A DNA stretch of 64,000 nucleotides from SABI01 sp964453215 (lineage in GTDB: Bacteria > Spirochaetota > Spirochaetia > Sphaerochaetales > Sphaerochaetaceae). Positions 26,078 through 34,267 of the stretch are shown piece by piece (positions within the stretch are counted from its first letter, which is position 1; each line of letters starts with the position of its first letter). Location: positions 29,904 to 93,903 of the forward strand of contig CAYVRR010000002.1 in assembly GCA_964453215.1 (NCBI GenBank), given 5' to 3'. The notes under the pieces were generated by a model. It searched no databases. It saw only the letters and a program-made list of their open reading frames with translations, and was not told the DNA's origin. Made by a program: the position numbers and the translations under genes.

Positions 26078-26448
26078 GGGGGTGTATTGGATTCGACTGG
26101 CGGCAGATCATGCTATTAGTTGCAAGCGGAGCGCCAACTCCTAAAACTAGCAAACAATTTAACTGCCAAGAAAGAAGACGAAGTCTCTTACGACGCAGAA
26201 TACGCTCTTGCTGCGTAAGCAGTAAGTTCGTACAAGTCTTAATAGTGCCGCTCTTAACTATTAGGTACTTGTAACAATAGGGGCTCACCTTCATAAGTGC
26301 TAGCGGTATGAGGGGACAATTAAGTTAGTGTAGAGAAAGCAACGTCGGTCGTTGGCCTTAGTTTTCTCGAAATAATAAAACAATGACTAAGCTTGTAGAT
26401 GCTACTAGGTGGCACGTTAGGACGGGGGTTCGACTCCCCCCACCTCCA
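26078..26448 (+). ncRNA. ssrA: transfer-messenger RNA (tmRNA)
   Basis: tmRNA rescues ribosomes stalled on broken messages. The 5' end GGGGGTG pairs with CACCTCC at 26441-26447, with one G-U, forming the acceptor stem; the conserved GGATTCGAC follows at 26089. The T-arm is GGGGG-TTCGACT-CCCCC at 26424-26440. The discriminator base is A26448 and the CCA tail is not encoded. The tag reading frame is 26165-26218: AKKEDEVSYDAEYALAA then TAA, ending in the usual ALAA protease signal. The gene directly follows smpB and is followed by an intrinsic terminator. Its 3' end is also the edge of an inserted island. Confidence 0.95.
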
Positions 26449-26496
26449 CTAATACACAACACGAAACCCGTTTATTAAAGTAAGCGGGTTTTTTGT
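26444..26496 (+). repeat. island direct repeat, ssrA-proximal copy
   Basis: The 53 bases from CTCCACTAAT through the terminator to TTTTTTGT match 28221-28273 with about four mismatches. It includes the last bases of the tmRNA acceptor stem, as expected for an integration site at an ssrA 3' end. Confidence 0.8.
26466..26494 (+). terminator. intrinsic terminator of ssrA
   Basis: ACCCGTTTA pairs with TAAGCGGGT (9 bp, one G-U) around a TTAAAG loop, followed by a run of T. A near copy lies at 28242-28271 as part of the direct repeat. Confidence 0.85.
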
Positions 26497-26925
26497 AGGC
26501 TCATCGGATTTTTTAGTTATTAGCGACTTACGTCGATCTGGCTGTTCAACTGAATGCTCCTCATTCACTCCCGTTTCGGGAAATCTTGTTCAACTCTCTT
26601 CTCTGTAGCTAATTTCTTCTCCGTTTTTTCAGCTTCTATTTCGGCCCAAGTCCAGTGGGATTGGGGTTAGCTGAAGTCTCCGCTTGCTTCGCTATCTGTG
26701 CCTAATACTGCTGAAATACCTCGGCAATACCGTCAAACAAATCATGTATATCCTTGAGCTTCTCCTGTGTTCGGGGTTCTCTGTACCTTACATACAGCAG
26801 AAACGGAGAACCTGTCGGGCAGCTCCTGATTTTTTTTCGAATTTTCCTTCATTGGTAGTTACATACCAATCAATGGCCATATGTGTCAGTCTGTCTGGAT
26901 ATACCACAGTGTTCCGGTCATAATA

Positions 26926-27936
26926 TCGATTGTCCGCTCCTCGGCGGCCGAATATCTGACCTTTATAGCAGCCACTGGCAAGGGGGGCGTTGAGGCCGTT
27001 TACGCGGATGAAAACATCTGGCTGACCCAGAAAATGATGGGTGTTCTTTACGATGTTGAAACCCACACTGTCAATTATCATCTGAAAAAGGTGTTTTCAG
27101 ACAGTGAGTTGGAAGAAAATTCAGTTATTCGAAATTTTCGAATAACTGCCTCTGACGGCAAAAACTATAACACCAAACACTACAATCTCTCTGCCATCAT
27201 CGCCGTCGGTTACAAGGTCAACTCAGAGCGTGCCGTCCAGTTCCGCAAATGGGCGACCTCTATCATTAAGGAGTACACCATTAAAGCCTATGTGATGGAT
27301 GATGAACGCATAAAAAGTGGTGGCTCTATCCTTACTGAACAATATTTTGAAGAGCATCTTGAGCGAATCCGGGAGATTCGCCTTTCCGAGCGCAAGTTTT
27401 ACCAGAAGATCACCGATATTTACGCTACATCCGTCGACTATGATGTAACAGCACAGGCAACCAAACGATTTTTTGCAACAGTCCAGAACAAACTGCATTG
27501 GGCCATTCATGGACAAACGGCTGCCGAGGAGATTGTAGACAGGGCAGACCATCAGGAACAAAACATGGGGCTGACGACCTGAAAGGACGCTCCGAAAGGA
27601 AAAATCCAGAAGTTTGATGTTAATGTTGCCAAAAACTAGCTGACTGAAAACGAAATGGCACAACTGACCCGGCTGGTGAACGCCTATCTGGATGTGGCCG
27701 AAGATATGGCATTGCGCCAGATCCCGATGACCATGCAGGATTGGGAAACACGCTTGAATAAATTCATTGAAGCCACCGACCGGGCAATCCTGCAAGACGC
27801 TGAAAGGGTAACAGCAGAAATAGCCAAGACCCATGCTAAAAGCGAATTTGAAAAGTACCGCATTGTTCAGGATCGGCTCTTTGAGAGCGACTTCGATCTT
27901 TTGCTTGAACAAATTGAACATAAAGAGGATGAATAA
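26926..27936 (+). pseudogene. RhuM family (virulence/phage-type) protein, two in-frame stops
   Basis: The frame from about 26929 matches the RhuM family from VRSSAAEYLTFIAATG through ENIWLTQKMMGVLYDVETHT, RNFRITASDGKNYNTKHYNL, GYKVNSERAVQFRKWAT, RKFYQKITDIYATSVDYD, to SEFEKYRIVQDRLFESDFD and a final stop at 27934-27936, about 336 codons, the family's normal length. Two stops break it: TGA at 27580-27582 where relatives have Trp (MGLTT-W-K), and TAG at 27637-27639 where they have Tyr (AKN-Y-L). No convincing start codon precedes the homologous part. The role of RhuM is unclear; homologues lie near type I restriction genes and in pathogenicity islands. Base composition differs from neighbours, supporting transfer. 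Confidence 0.85.
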
Positions 27937-28220
27937 TCTATCCTACAAAGGATACAAAGCTGTAACAGAAACTTGCGACAAGTTTACGTCAACATTTGCG
28001 ACATGGCCACTTTCAGACTCGAGTTTGCGTAGTGATTACAGGAGGCCTTCAATCGGGAATCGAACCGGCGTCCGTTCTCTGTTTCGGGAAAATGTAGAGA
28101 ATTTAATTTCTCTCGGTGTCCAGCAAGCTGAAGGAATTTTATGTATGGTAAGGTGTTGAATAAACTGTATTTACTGATGTGATTTAGTTTAGAGAGTGAG
28201 TTGGGGTAAGGCTCTGTGCC

Positions 28221-28273
28221 CTCCATCAATACACAACACGATACCCGTTTATTAAAGTAAGCGGGGTTTTTGT
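28221..28273 (+). repeat. island direct repeat, distal copy
   Basis: CTCCATCAAT through TTTTTGT repeats the ssrA 3' end and terminator (see 26444-26496). This is probably the original downstream flank of ssrA, displaced by the insertion. Confidence 0.8.
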
Positions 28274-28292
28274 CATATGAATCATACTGTTG

Positions 28293-29801
28293 TTATTTCT
28301 TCTTGATGCTTCTAACTATTACTTTCTGGTTTACATCGGATGCTTCTAGTTTTTGATAGTCACTTTGCCATAATTTTATGGCATTGTGCATGTTTGGATT
28401 GTTTTTTGAATGGTGTATTAGCCAATTGATAAAACTCAAAATTTCTGCTTTCGTCATTATGTGATGGTGAATAATTGAAAGGAGGATCTTTTGTCTAGCG
28501 TGAAATCCAGGGTCTTCATTCTTTCCAACAGTATATCCACATTTTTTCAATATAGATTTTTCACTATAGTATATCCATTGGTTTGAGTCGCTAATTGGTT
28601 TATTGACATAATCAGATTCATTGTAAATATCACAAGTAACAGGTAAATATGCAAGATTGTACATTTCATAAATATCTGAATGAATATAATATTTTTTACA
28701 TTCCACACAGTACCCAGCAGGAACAGGATACTCTATAAGTCCAGCTGTAATATTTCTAATAAAAACCACCGCAGTGATAGGTTCCAAATGATGCCCTTTG
28801 TTTATGCACTTAAAATTATGGACTCTGATAATAAAATCTTGAGGATTTATTACCATTTTCTTGTTGTTTACATTTTTGTAAATAATAGGATCAGGTTTTT
28901 CGCTTTCTACCCTGCGTGTTGGTAGATTACGAATTAAAGGAGGATTTTTTATTGGATGAGAATAATCGTCAATCCGTTTTTTCCAGCTGTCCCATTCTTC
29001 ATCTGTTATTATACTTGGGACGAATGATTTTTTAAGTTGGTCCATTTCCTCTACAGTTCGGTTATTAGCCTTAATAATCTTAATTGAATGTTTTATCGGT
29101 GAGTCTAAAATTTCTGTTCTAATATCTTCAATTGTAGAGTACTTTTTTAAGACACCAATAAGTAAGCGATTTGCTGTAAAGATTCGACCTCTTGCTTGTA
29201 GTAGTGATAGTGAATAATTTTCATTTCCTTGATCATGGAGAGTTATTGTGGATAAAGAGCATTCCACTACCCTGTGATATGATGACTTGGTATGGTCATA
29301 GACATAACTATTGACTAAATATCTTGGGATAATAGATTTTTCTTTACTAACGGGAGTCTTTGCTGTTGTTTTCTTTTTTTGGGTTTCGCCTCTTATTCTT
29401 TGAAGTCTTTTTCTTAGGTTGATNNNNNNNNNNNNNNNNNNNNNNNNNNNNNNNNNNNNNNNNNNNNNNNNNNNNNNNNNNNNNNNNNNNNNNNNNNNNN
29501 NNNNNNNNNNNNNNNNNNNNNNNTTTTCTTTTTTTGGGTTTCGCCTCTTATTCTTTGAAGTCTTTTTCTTAGGTTGATAATCTGTAACGGTATTATTGGC
29601 ATTTTTACTTATGCTACCAATAGCGCTGTTTCTTTTAGGTTCCAGTGGTGGTTTAATATCTTTTTCAGAACTTTTTTTCTTGTTTGGTAGACTATTAGCT
29701 AATTCTTTGTCACGCTGCTTTTCTTTATGTGTTTTTTCGAGAATACCCTTTTGAATCTTTATCCCATTATATAAAGTAATATAATCTTTACTATTTGCCA
29801 T
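28293..29801 (-). CDS. unrecognised Lys-rich protein with putative zinc motif, interrupted by N gap
   Basis: I do not recognise this gene. The N-terminal ~90 residues (MANSKDYITLYNGIKIQKG, then a Lys/Asn/Pro-rich stretch) are low-complexity. The C-terminal ~370 residues look globular, with an FKC...HH segment followed by AGYCVECKKYYIHSD, which could bind zinc, and a helical end (ARQKILLSIIHHHIMTKAEI, NPNMHNAIKLWQSDYQKLEAS) resembling tails I have seen in uncharacterised proteins of anaerobes. The 100-N gap (29424-29523) lies at the low-complexity part and its flanks are identical, so length and frame are uncertain. A minus-strand TATAAT at 29831-29836 and GGGG 5 bases before the ATG suggest it is expressed. 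It lies just outside the ssrA island. Confidence 0.55.
   Translation of the reverse strand: MANSKDYITLYNGIKIQKGILEKTHKEKQRDKELANSLPNKKKSSEKDIKPPLEPKRNSAIGSISKNANNTVTDYQPKKKTSKNKRRNPKKEXXXXXXXXXXXXXXXXXXXXXXXXXXXXXXXXXXINLRKRLQRIRGETQKKKTTAKTPVSKEKSIIPRYLVNSYVYDHTKSSYHRVVECSLSTITLHDQGNENYSLSLLQARGRIFTANRLLIGVLKKYSTIEDIRTEILDSPIKHSIKIIKANNRTVEEMDQLKKSFVPSIITDEEWDSWKKRIDDYSHPIKNPPLIRNLPTRRVESEKPDPIIYKNVNNKKMVINPQDFIIRVHNFKCINKGHHLEPITAVVFIRNITAGLIEYPVPAGYCVECKKYYIHSDIYEMYNLAYLPVTCDIYNESDYVNKPISDSNQWIYYSEKSILKKCGYTVGKNEDPGFHARQKILLSIIHHHIMTKAEILSFINWLIHHSKNNPNMHNAIKLWQSDYQKLEASDVNQKVIVRSIKKK
29424..29523. other. assembly gap (100 N) between identical 55-bp flanks
   Basis: The 55 bases ending at 29423 are identical to the 55 bases starting at 29524. 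A round 100-N gap between identical k-mer-length ends points to two overlapping contigs that were scaffolded but not merged. Confidence 0.9.
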
Positions 29802-30323
29802 AATTACCCCAGATTTCGTTTTCAGGTCTTATTATAACATGCTTTAAATATGATGTGGTAATATAACAACCATGAGCTGAATTCAAATCTCACAAGAAAA
29901 TGTACTGACCCGTTTTATGTATAATCTCAATAGAAACAGACTCTTCTACTTAAGAATCTCTTATTATACTGTCAAATCAAGAAAATATAATGAATACAAG
30001 ATCTTTTCTATGTAAAGAAAATCTTATGTGGGTAGATGATGGTTTTGATAGTGAGAAATATCATCGTAATCAAATACATTATAAACTATTCACCTATCGT
30101 AGGCACTCTTTTGAGATGCGATTAGAATGGAAAATAGATATAAAAAAAAGATTTAGAGAGGATAAGAGTCACCTGTAGTAAATATGATCTTATGCATCGA
30201 TGAATTAACCACACAATAGAGGATAGTTTTATGAATATACTAACCCATGAAAGCTATCTTGATTCTAAAAAGATTATTTCATCTATTTTAACTCTAAGAT
30301 GATTCTATTTCAGTGTGGTATTA
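29802..30323. other. intergenic region without a supported gene
   Basis: About 520 AT-rich bases between two minus-strand genes. It holds the probable -10 box (29831-29836) of the gene to the left and a 62-codon plus-strand ORF (29990-30178) with no recognisable motif and no good ribosome binding site. I see no RNA gene. Confidence 0.5.
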
Positions 30324-31355
30324 CTATAGTTCTATCACTGTCTTGATAATCTTTACATCCTTTGAATCATATCCAGCAAATGCTTTTGTTAGTTCATCAA
30401 AAGAGTAGCGATGCGTGATGAGCGAGGAGGTAAGAATTGGATATTTCTGTAATAGATCAAGAGCATAAGGAAAGCCGAAGTTTGGAATAGCGTGAGATGC
30501 TATAAGTCGTTTCTTTTTGAAATGAAAATCATTAGCGCTAAAGGTGATACTATCATCACTAAAACTTATTCCATCATACACGATGTATCCACCAAAGCCA
30601 GCAAGGTCAATTCCATCAACAATAGTCTTTGGAGGACTAGTGATTATTACTTTAGAAAACCCCTGCCGATAGTGTTGAAATATCTCTTCCTTCCAATGAG
30701 AAATGGATGAATCAAATACAAAATCAGCTCCAAAAGAAGTTGCTACTTCCTTTCGATACATTCCACGAATCGTATCAAGGTGATGAGCAACTACAGAAAC
30801 AGAAGATGCTCCTGCGTGAGATGCTAAAAAGGTGAGAAAGAGTCCAATTACACCAGGGCCCATTATAAGTACATTATCTTCTTTCTTTATGTCTGCTTCT
30901 TGAAATAAATCCATCGCGACAGTCAATGGTTCAGCGAGTGTTGCCTGATCATAAGTAAGTCCATTGAACTCAATTACCATTTTCCTATCAACTGTGAGGT
31001 AGGATGAGAGCCCTGCTTGGTCATTCATATATGTTTTTATGTTACTACAAAGATCAACTCTTCTCATAAGGCAATTGTTGCATAGTCCACACTCTACATG
31101 GTTTTGAACAACTACATCACTCCCTATCTTCACATCATGAACATGATCACCCACTTCAACTATAATCCCAGAGACTTCATGCCCTAAAGGAGTTGCTTGA
31201 GTCTCTTTTTGTGTATTATAAAAATGCATGTCAGTGCCACACACACCGCAAGCTTTGATTTGAACTCTCACTTCATTACTCTTTAATGGTAATAATTCAC
31301 TTTCAAGAATACGTATTTGTTTCTTATTTGTCACATATGCTGATTTGTTTATCAT
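30324..31355 (-). CDS. zinc-dependent medium-chain alcohol/polyol dehydrogenase
   Basis: The 343-residue protein belongs to the medium-chain dehydrogenase family that includes sorbitol and threonine dehydrogenases. It has the catalytic zinc site (CGVCGTDMHF, then GHEVSGIIVEVG), a structural zinc loop with four cysteines (CGLCNNCLMRRVDLC), and the Rossmann segment VLIMGPGVIGLFLTFLA. It would oxidise an alcohol or polyol with NAD(P)+; the substrate cannot be read from sequence. GAGG precedes the ATG. It stands alone, with more than 200 bases free on each side, so no pathway context is given. Confidence 0.85.
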   Translation of the reverse strand: MINKSAYVTNKKQIRILESELLPLKSNEVRVQIKACGVCGTDMHFYNTQKETQATPLGHEVSGIIVEVGDHVHDVKIGSDVVVQNHVECGLCNNCLMRRVDLCSNIKTYMNDQAGLSSYLTVDRKMVIEFNGLTYDQATLAEPLTVAMDLFQEADIKKEDNVLIMGPGVIGLFLTFLASHAGASSVSVVAHHLDTIRGMYRKEVATSFGADFVFDSSISHWKEEIFQHYRQGFSKVIITSPPKTIVDGIDLAGFGGYIVYDGISFSDDSITFSANDFHFKKKRLIASHAIPNFGFPYALDLLQKYPILTSSLITHRYSFDELTKAFAGYDSKDVKIIKTVIEL

Positions 31356-31595
31356 AATTCCTCTTATTACTTATATCTGTTTTTACACGAATCTATTTTT
31401 TAAATTCATGATGATAATCTCTTTTCATAAAATATAGGCAAGTTGGTACCATTATACCACCATCAGATATGAGTACAAGCTATTAGATGAAATATATCTA
31501 TTTTACCATTCGTATAAAGAAATTTGATGAATTTCTCTATTTTACTTGAGTGAATGAACTCATTTACGTTAGTCTAGATATATAGGGAGTTGTAC

Positions 31596-32573
31596 GTGGG
31601 TATTGCATTATTAGCTGTGGTAGTTGGATTAGTGGTATTAGTAGTAAGTGCTGATAAATTTATTGAAGGGTCTGCAGCTAGTGCAGTCTATTATCATGTC
31701 TCTCCCCTCCTTATAGGAATTGTTATTGTTGGCTTTGGCTCCTCAGCTCCAGAGCTTGTCGTTTCAGCTATGGCTGCCTCTAGTGGGAACCCAGGAATTG
31801 CTATAGGTAATGCATTTGGTTCTAATATTGTGAATATTGCACTTATCCTTGGGCTCACTTCAATAATTACTCCTATCATGGTTTCATCAAATATTTTAAA
31901 AAAGCAACTCCCTCTGTTAGTCGTAGTAATAGCAATTACCTATTTTTGTATTCGAGATTTATCCCTTTCAAGACTTGATGGAGCTATTCTTATCTTTGCA
32001 TTTGTATTGTTTATGGTGTGGATGTTTTTTCAAAGTAAACATACAGAAAAAGATACTTTTACCGATGATATTGAGCATAGTGAAACATATAGAGGAATCC
32101 CTATTAAAAGGGCAATTCTCTACGTTATATTTGGTATCACTTTTCTCATCATTTCATCAAGAGTTCTTGTGTGGGGAGCTGTAAGGATAACTCAATTATT
32201 AGGTGTTTCTGAAATTGTTACTGGGCTCACTATTGTTGCTATTGGAACAAGCTTACCAGAACTTGCTTCTTGCATAGTAGCAATTAGAAAGAAAGAAGAT
32301 GATATTGCCCTTGGCAATATCATCGGCTCGTATCTTTTTAATACCCTTTTAGTAGTTGGAATTGCTTCTACTATTTCTCCATTTTCATTAGAGATTATAA
32401 TTATCTATAGAGATTTTCTTTTAATGGCTATCCTTACATTATCACTATTTATTATAGGATATCGATGGAAAAAGAAGATAGGAAGAATTAACCGCTTCGA
32501 AGGAGCTCTTCTTTTATCTTCGTATATATTGTATGTAGTGTACTTATTGGTTAGTGAATTTTCTATGGTCTAA
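31596..32573 (+). CDS. calcium/sodium antiporter of the CaCA family
   Basis: Inner-membrane cation exchanger resembling YrbG. The GTG at 31596 is preferred (325 residues) because GGGAG lies 6 bases upstream; a TTG at 31590 abuts it. The protein is almost wholly hydrophobic, with about ten membrane segments in two halves, each with an alpha-repeat: FGSSAPELVVSAMAAS plus IAIGNAFGSNIVNI in the first, and GTSLPELASCIVAI plus IALGNIIGSYLFNTL in the second. The acidic residues in the GSSAPE and GTSLPE motifs are the expected ion ligands. Its 3' end overlaps the convergent outer-membrane protein gene by 11 bases. Confidence 0.9.
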   Translation: MGIALLAVVVGLVVLVVSADKFIEGSAASAVYYHVSPLLIGIVIVGFGSSAPELVVSAMAASSGNPGIAIGNAFGSNIVNIALILGLTSIITPIMVSSNILKKQLPLLVVVIAITYFCIRDLSLSRLDGAILIFAFVLFMVWMFFQSKHTEKDTFTDDIEHSETYRGIPIKRAILYVIFGITFLIISSRVLVWGAVRITQLLGVSEIVTGLTIVAIGTSLPELASCIVAIRKKEDDIALGNIIGSYLFNTLLVVGIASTISPFSLEIIIIYRDFLLMAILTLSLFIIGYRWKKKIGRINRFEGALLLSSYILYVVYLLVSEFSMV

Positions 32574-33330
32574 ATGAGAAAGTCACTCCAGCACTAATTG
32601 CTCTTCCTTTGTGGTCAAACAAGTCTAATAGACGAATGTCACCCATAATGTAGGCGTTTTTGATAAATTCAACTGGAAGTAATCGTAGGCCAAAGTTTAA
32701 AGAACCTCTATCATCTGCATCACCACCACTTGGGTTTACTGAATAACTTACATTACCAAAATCCATCACAAGGGTCATGATCTCTTTATTTCCACTTCTC
32801 CATAAGGGGGTTTCAAAAGCCATGCCAAAATCTATGTCACTATTGAGTGTTTGATAAAAAGTGTAACCGAGAAAAACAGTTGTTACTGATTCAAAATTCA
32901 TAATTGAACTATTAAAAGTTGCCGAAAAACCTGTTTGAGCCGCAAACTTTCTGCTATCTTTTATAAAATCGACACCTTGCCCATTTATGATAAATGCAAA
33001 GTTAGTATTATTTTTTTCAATAAAACGCCATTTAGCTTGCAAGATAATGTCAGTAGTGAGACCAATGTCAAATGCTAGGGCTGCTTCAAAGTTTCGAGCA
33101 AATCCCATTTGAATGTAAGGGATGTGGGAGAATTTGTTTATTGCCGAAAACATTGCATTATACCCTGTGCTAAAGCTAGGTGAATTATTAGATTCAACAG
33201 GGATTGCACTAGGAATAACGACATATCCAGTAGATCCTGAAAGAGTTGTAGAGCCAGTTGTGGCAGAAGCAACGAGAGGAACTAGTGAAATAACTATAAC
33301 AAAGGTCAACACACTAAGCATTTTTTTCAT
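32563..33330 (-). CDS. outer-membrane beta-barrel protein, function unknown
   Basis: The 255-residue product has a signal peptide (about residues 1-23, ending ASA) and then alternating polar/hydrophobic segments typical of barrel strands, from STGYVVIPSA to the terminal ISAGVTFSFRP. No lipobox is present. GGAG lies about 9 bases before the ATG. I do not recognise a closer family. An inverted repeat at 33412-33427 lies upstream and could bind a regulator of this gene or of the divergent rpsD. Confidence 0.7.
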   Translation of the reverse strand: MKKMLSVLTFVIVISLVPLVASATTGSTTLSGSTGYVVIPSAIPVESNNSPSFSTGYNAMFSAINKFSHIPYIQMGFARNFEAALAFDIGLTTDIILQAKWRFIEKNNTNFAFIINGQGVDFIKDSRKFAAQTGFSATFNSSIMNFESVTTVFLGYTFYQTLNSDIDFGMAFETPLWRSGNKEIMTLVMDFGNVSYSVNPSGGDADDRGSLNFGLRLLPVEFIKNAYIMGDIRLLDLFDHKGRAISAGVTFSFRP

Positions 33331-33411
33331 ATGTATAATCTCCTACATGTCTTATATCTACTTAAACAATACCCCAATAATGGTGTTACGTATAGTAAAA
33401 ATATGTAAATA

Positions 33412-33427
33412 TCTCACAGCGGTGAGA
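33412..33427. promoter_or_regulatory. inverted repeat between OMP gene and rpsD
   Basis: TCTCAC-AGCG-GTGAGA, perfect 6-base arms around 4 bases, in the 226-base divergent region. Size and symmetry fit a repressor operator. No T-run follows, so it is not a terminator. Confidence 0.4.
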
Positions 33428-33556
33428 ATGAGAGTCATTATTTGTTACGTCACAGGTCAATACCACGTATTGAATATATTAGATAATTTTGATACATATA
33501 TACAAAGAGTTAGCGTATGCTAATACTTAATAACGTATTATGAAGGATAGATATAT

Positions 33557-34147
33557 ATGGCTATTGATCGAACTCCTGTGAGAAAAAGGAGTAACTGGGT
33601 TGGAATAAATCCAGTAGTACTTGGGTATGAACCCAAAAAAGGGAAGGAAAAGCAACTTACTACTAGAAGAAAGAAAAGTAGTGAATATGCTCTTCAACTA
33701 AAAGAGAAACAAAAGGTACGATTTGTATATGGTGTGTTAGAAAAACAATTTCTCCTAACCTACAAGAAAGCTGAAAAAATGAAAGGAATTACGGGATCGA
33801 ACTTACTCGTTTTATTAGAATCTCGTCTTGATAATGTCCTTTTTAGAATGGGATTTGCTAAAACAAGAAAAATGGCGAGACAGATGATCTCTCACGGACA
33901 TGTTATGATAGATGATAAAAGAGTAGATATTCCCTCTTTTTCTGTGAAGGTTGGTGAAAAAATCACACTCTATCCCCACATCCAACCAAGGGTGAGAGAG
34001 TTTATGGCTTCTAGTACTCGACTTACCCCTTCTTGGCTCAGTGTTGATAAAGATACTTTATCAGGAAGCATTGTAGCCCTACCTTCTCGTAGTGATATCG
34101 ACTTTGATGTAACTGAATCTAGGATTGTAGAATTATATTCTAAATAA
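33557..34147 (+). CDS. rpsD: 30S ribosomal protein S4
   Basis: S4 is a primary 16S rRNA-binding assembly protein. The 196-residue product has the S4 N-terminal region and the RNA-binding S4 domain (LLVLLESRLDNVLFRMGFAKTRKMARQMISHGHVMIDDKRV), followed by the family's C-terminal tail. It begins MAIDRTPVRKRSNW with AAGGAT 10 bases upstream. It stands alone rather than in the rpsM-rpsK-rpoA cluster. The region before the ribosome binding site has two small inverted repeats (33511-33524 and about 33521-33538) that could form leader hairpins, possibly linked to S4 autoregulation, which is known in other bacteria. Confidence 0.95.
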   Translation: MAIDRTPVRKRSNWVGINPVVLGYEPKKGKEKQLTTRRKKSSEYALQLKEKQKVRFVYGVLEKQFLLTYKKAEKMKGITGSNLLVLLESRLDNVLFRMGFAKTRKMARQMISHGHVMIDDKRVDIPSFSVKVGEKITLYPHIQPRVREFMASSTRLTPSWLSVDKDTLSGSIVALPSRSDIDFDVTESRIVELYSK

Positions 34148-34174
34148 ATATTCATACCTACTTACACATGTGAT

Positions 34175-34208
34175 AAAGTCCCTGTTAGGAATCATAGCAG
34201 GGACTTTT
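34175..34208. terminator. bidirectional terminator between rpsD and uraA
   Basis: AAAGTCCCTG pairs perfectly with CAGGGACTTT (10 bp) around a 13-base loop; T-runs occur on both strands. It lies between the two convergent genes. Confidence 0.85.
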
Positions 34209-34267
34209 CATCTAATTGGTATATACGCCTCTTATTCATAGAATAAGAGATGCCAATATTAACTCTA

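Larger units (their letters stand above)
26449..28220. mobile_element. remnant integrative island at the 3' end of ssrA
   Basis: The ~1.8 kb between the two copies of the ssrA 3' repeat differs from its surroundings: it is visibly richer in G+C and contains a broken RhuM gene, a type often carried with restriction-modification or pathogenicity islands. No integrase gene or intact ORF remains, so this is a decayed or internally deleted element. A short minus-strand frame ending at 26702 (KLKDIHDLFDGIAEVFQQY then stop) looks like the tail of another broken gene that I do not recognise. The 26.50-26.70 kb and 27.94-28.22 kb parts hold nothing else recognisable. Confidence 0.7.

Noticed and set aside
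27580..27639. Possible recoding of TGA (Trp) and TAG (Tyr) in RhuM
   Set aside because: Other genes in the window end normally in TGA and TAG, so the standard code applies; two stops in a foreign gene are more simply mutations.
27223..27921. Long minus-strand ORF (232 codons) opposite the RhuM gene
   Set aside because: It is the antisense shadow of the RhuM frame; the plus strand shows clear family similarity and this strand none.
26563..28095. Short repeat GTTTCGGGAAA at both ends of the island
   Set aside because: About eleven bases only and not at the element borders; likely coincidence or too weak to interpret.
28050..28100. tRNA T-arm-like GGTTCGATTCC on the minus strand near the distal repeat
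   Set aside because: The flanking bases do not form a T-stem or acceptor stem, so no tRNA or second tmRNA end can be built.
29990..30178. 62-codon plus-strand ORF in the 29.8-30.3 kb intergenic region
   Set aside because: No good ribosome binding site, no family features, and such ORFs are expected by chance in AT-rich DNA.
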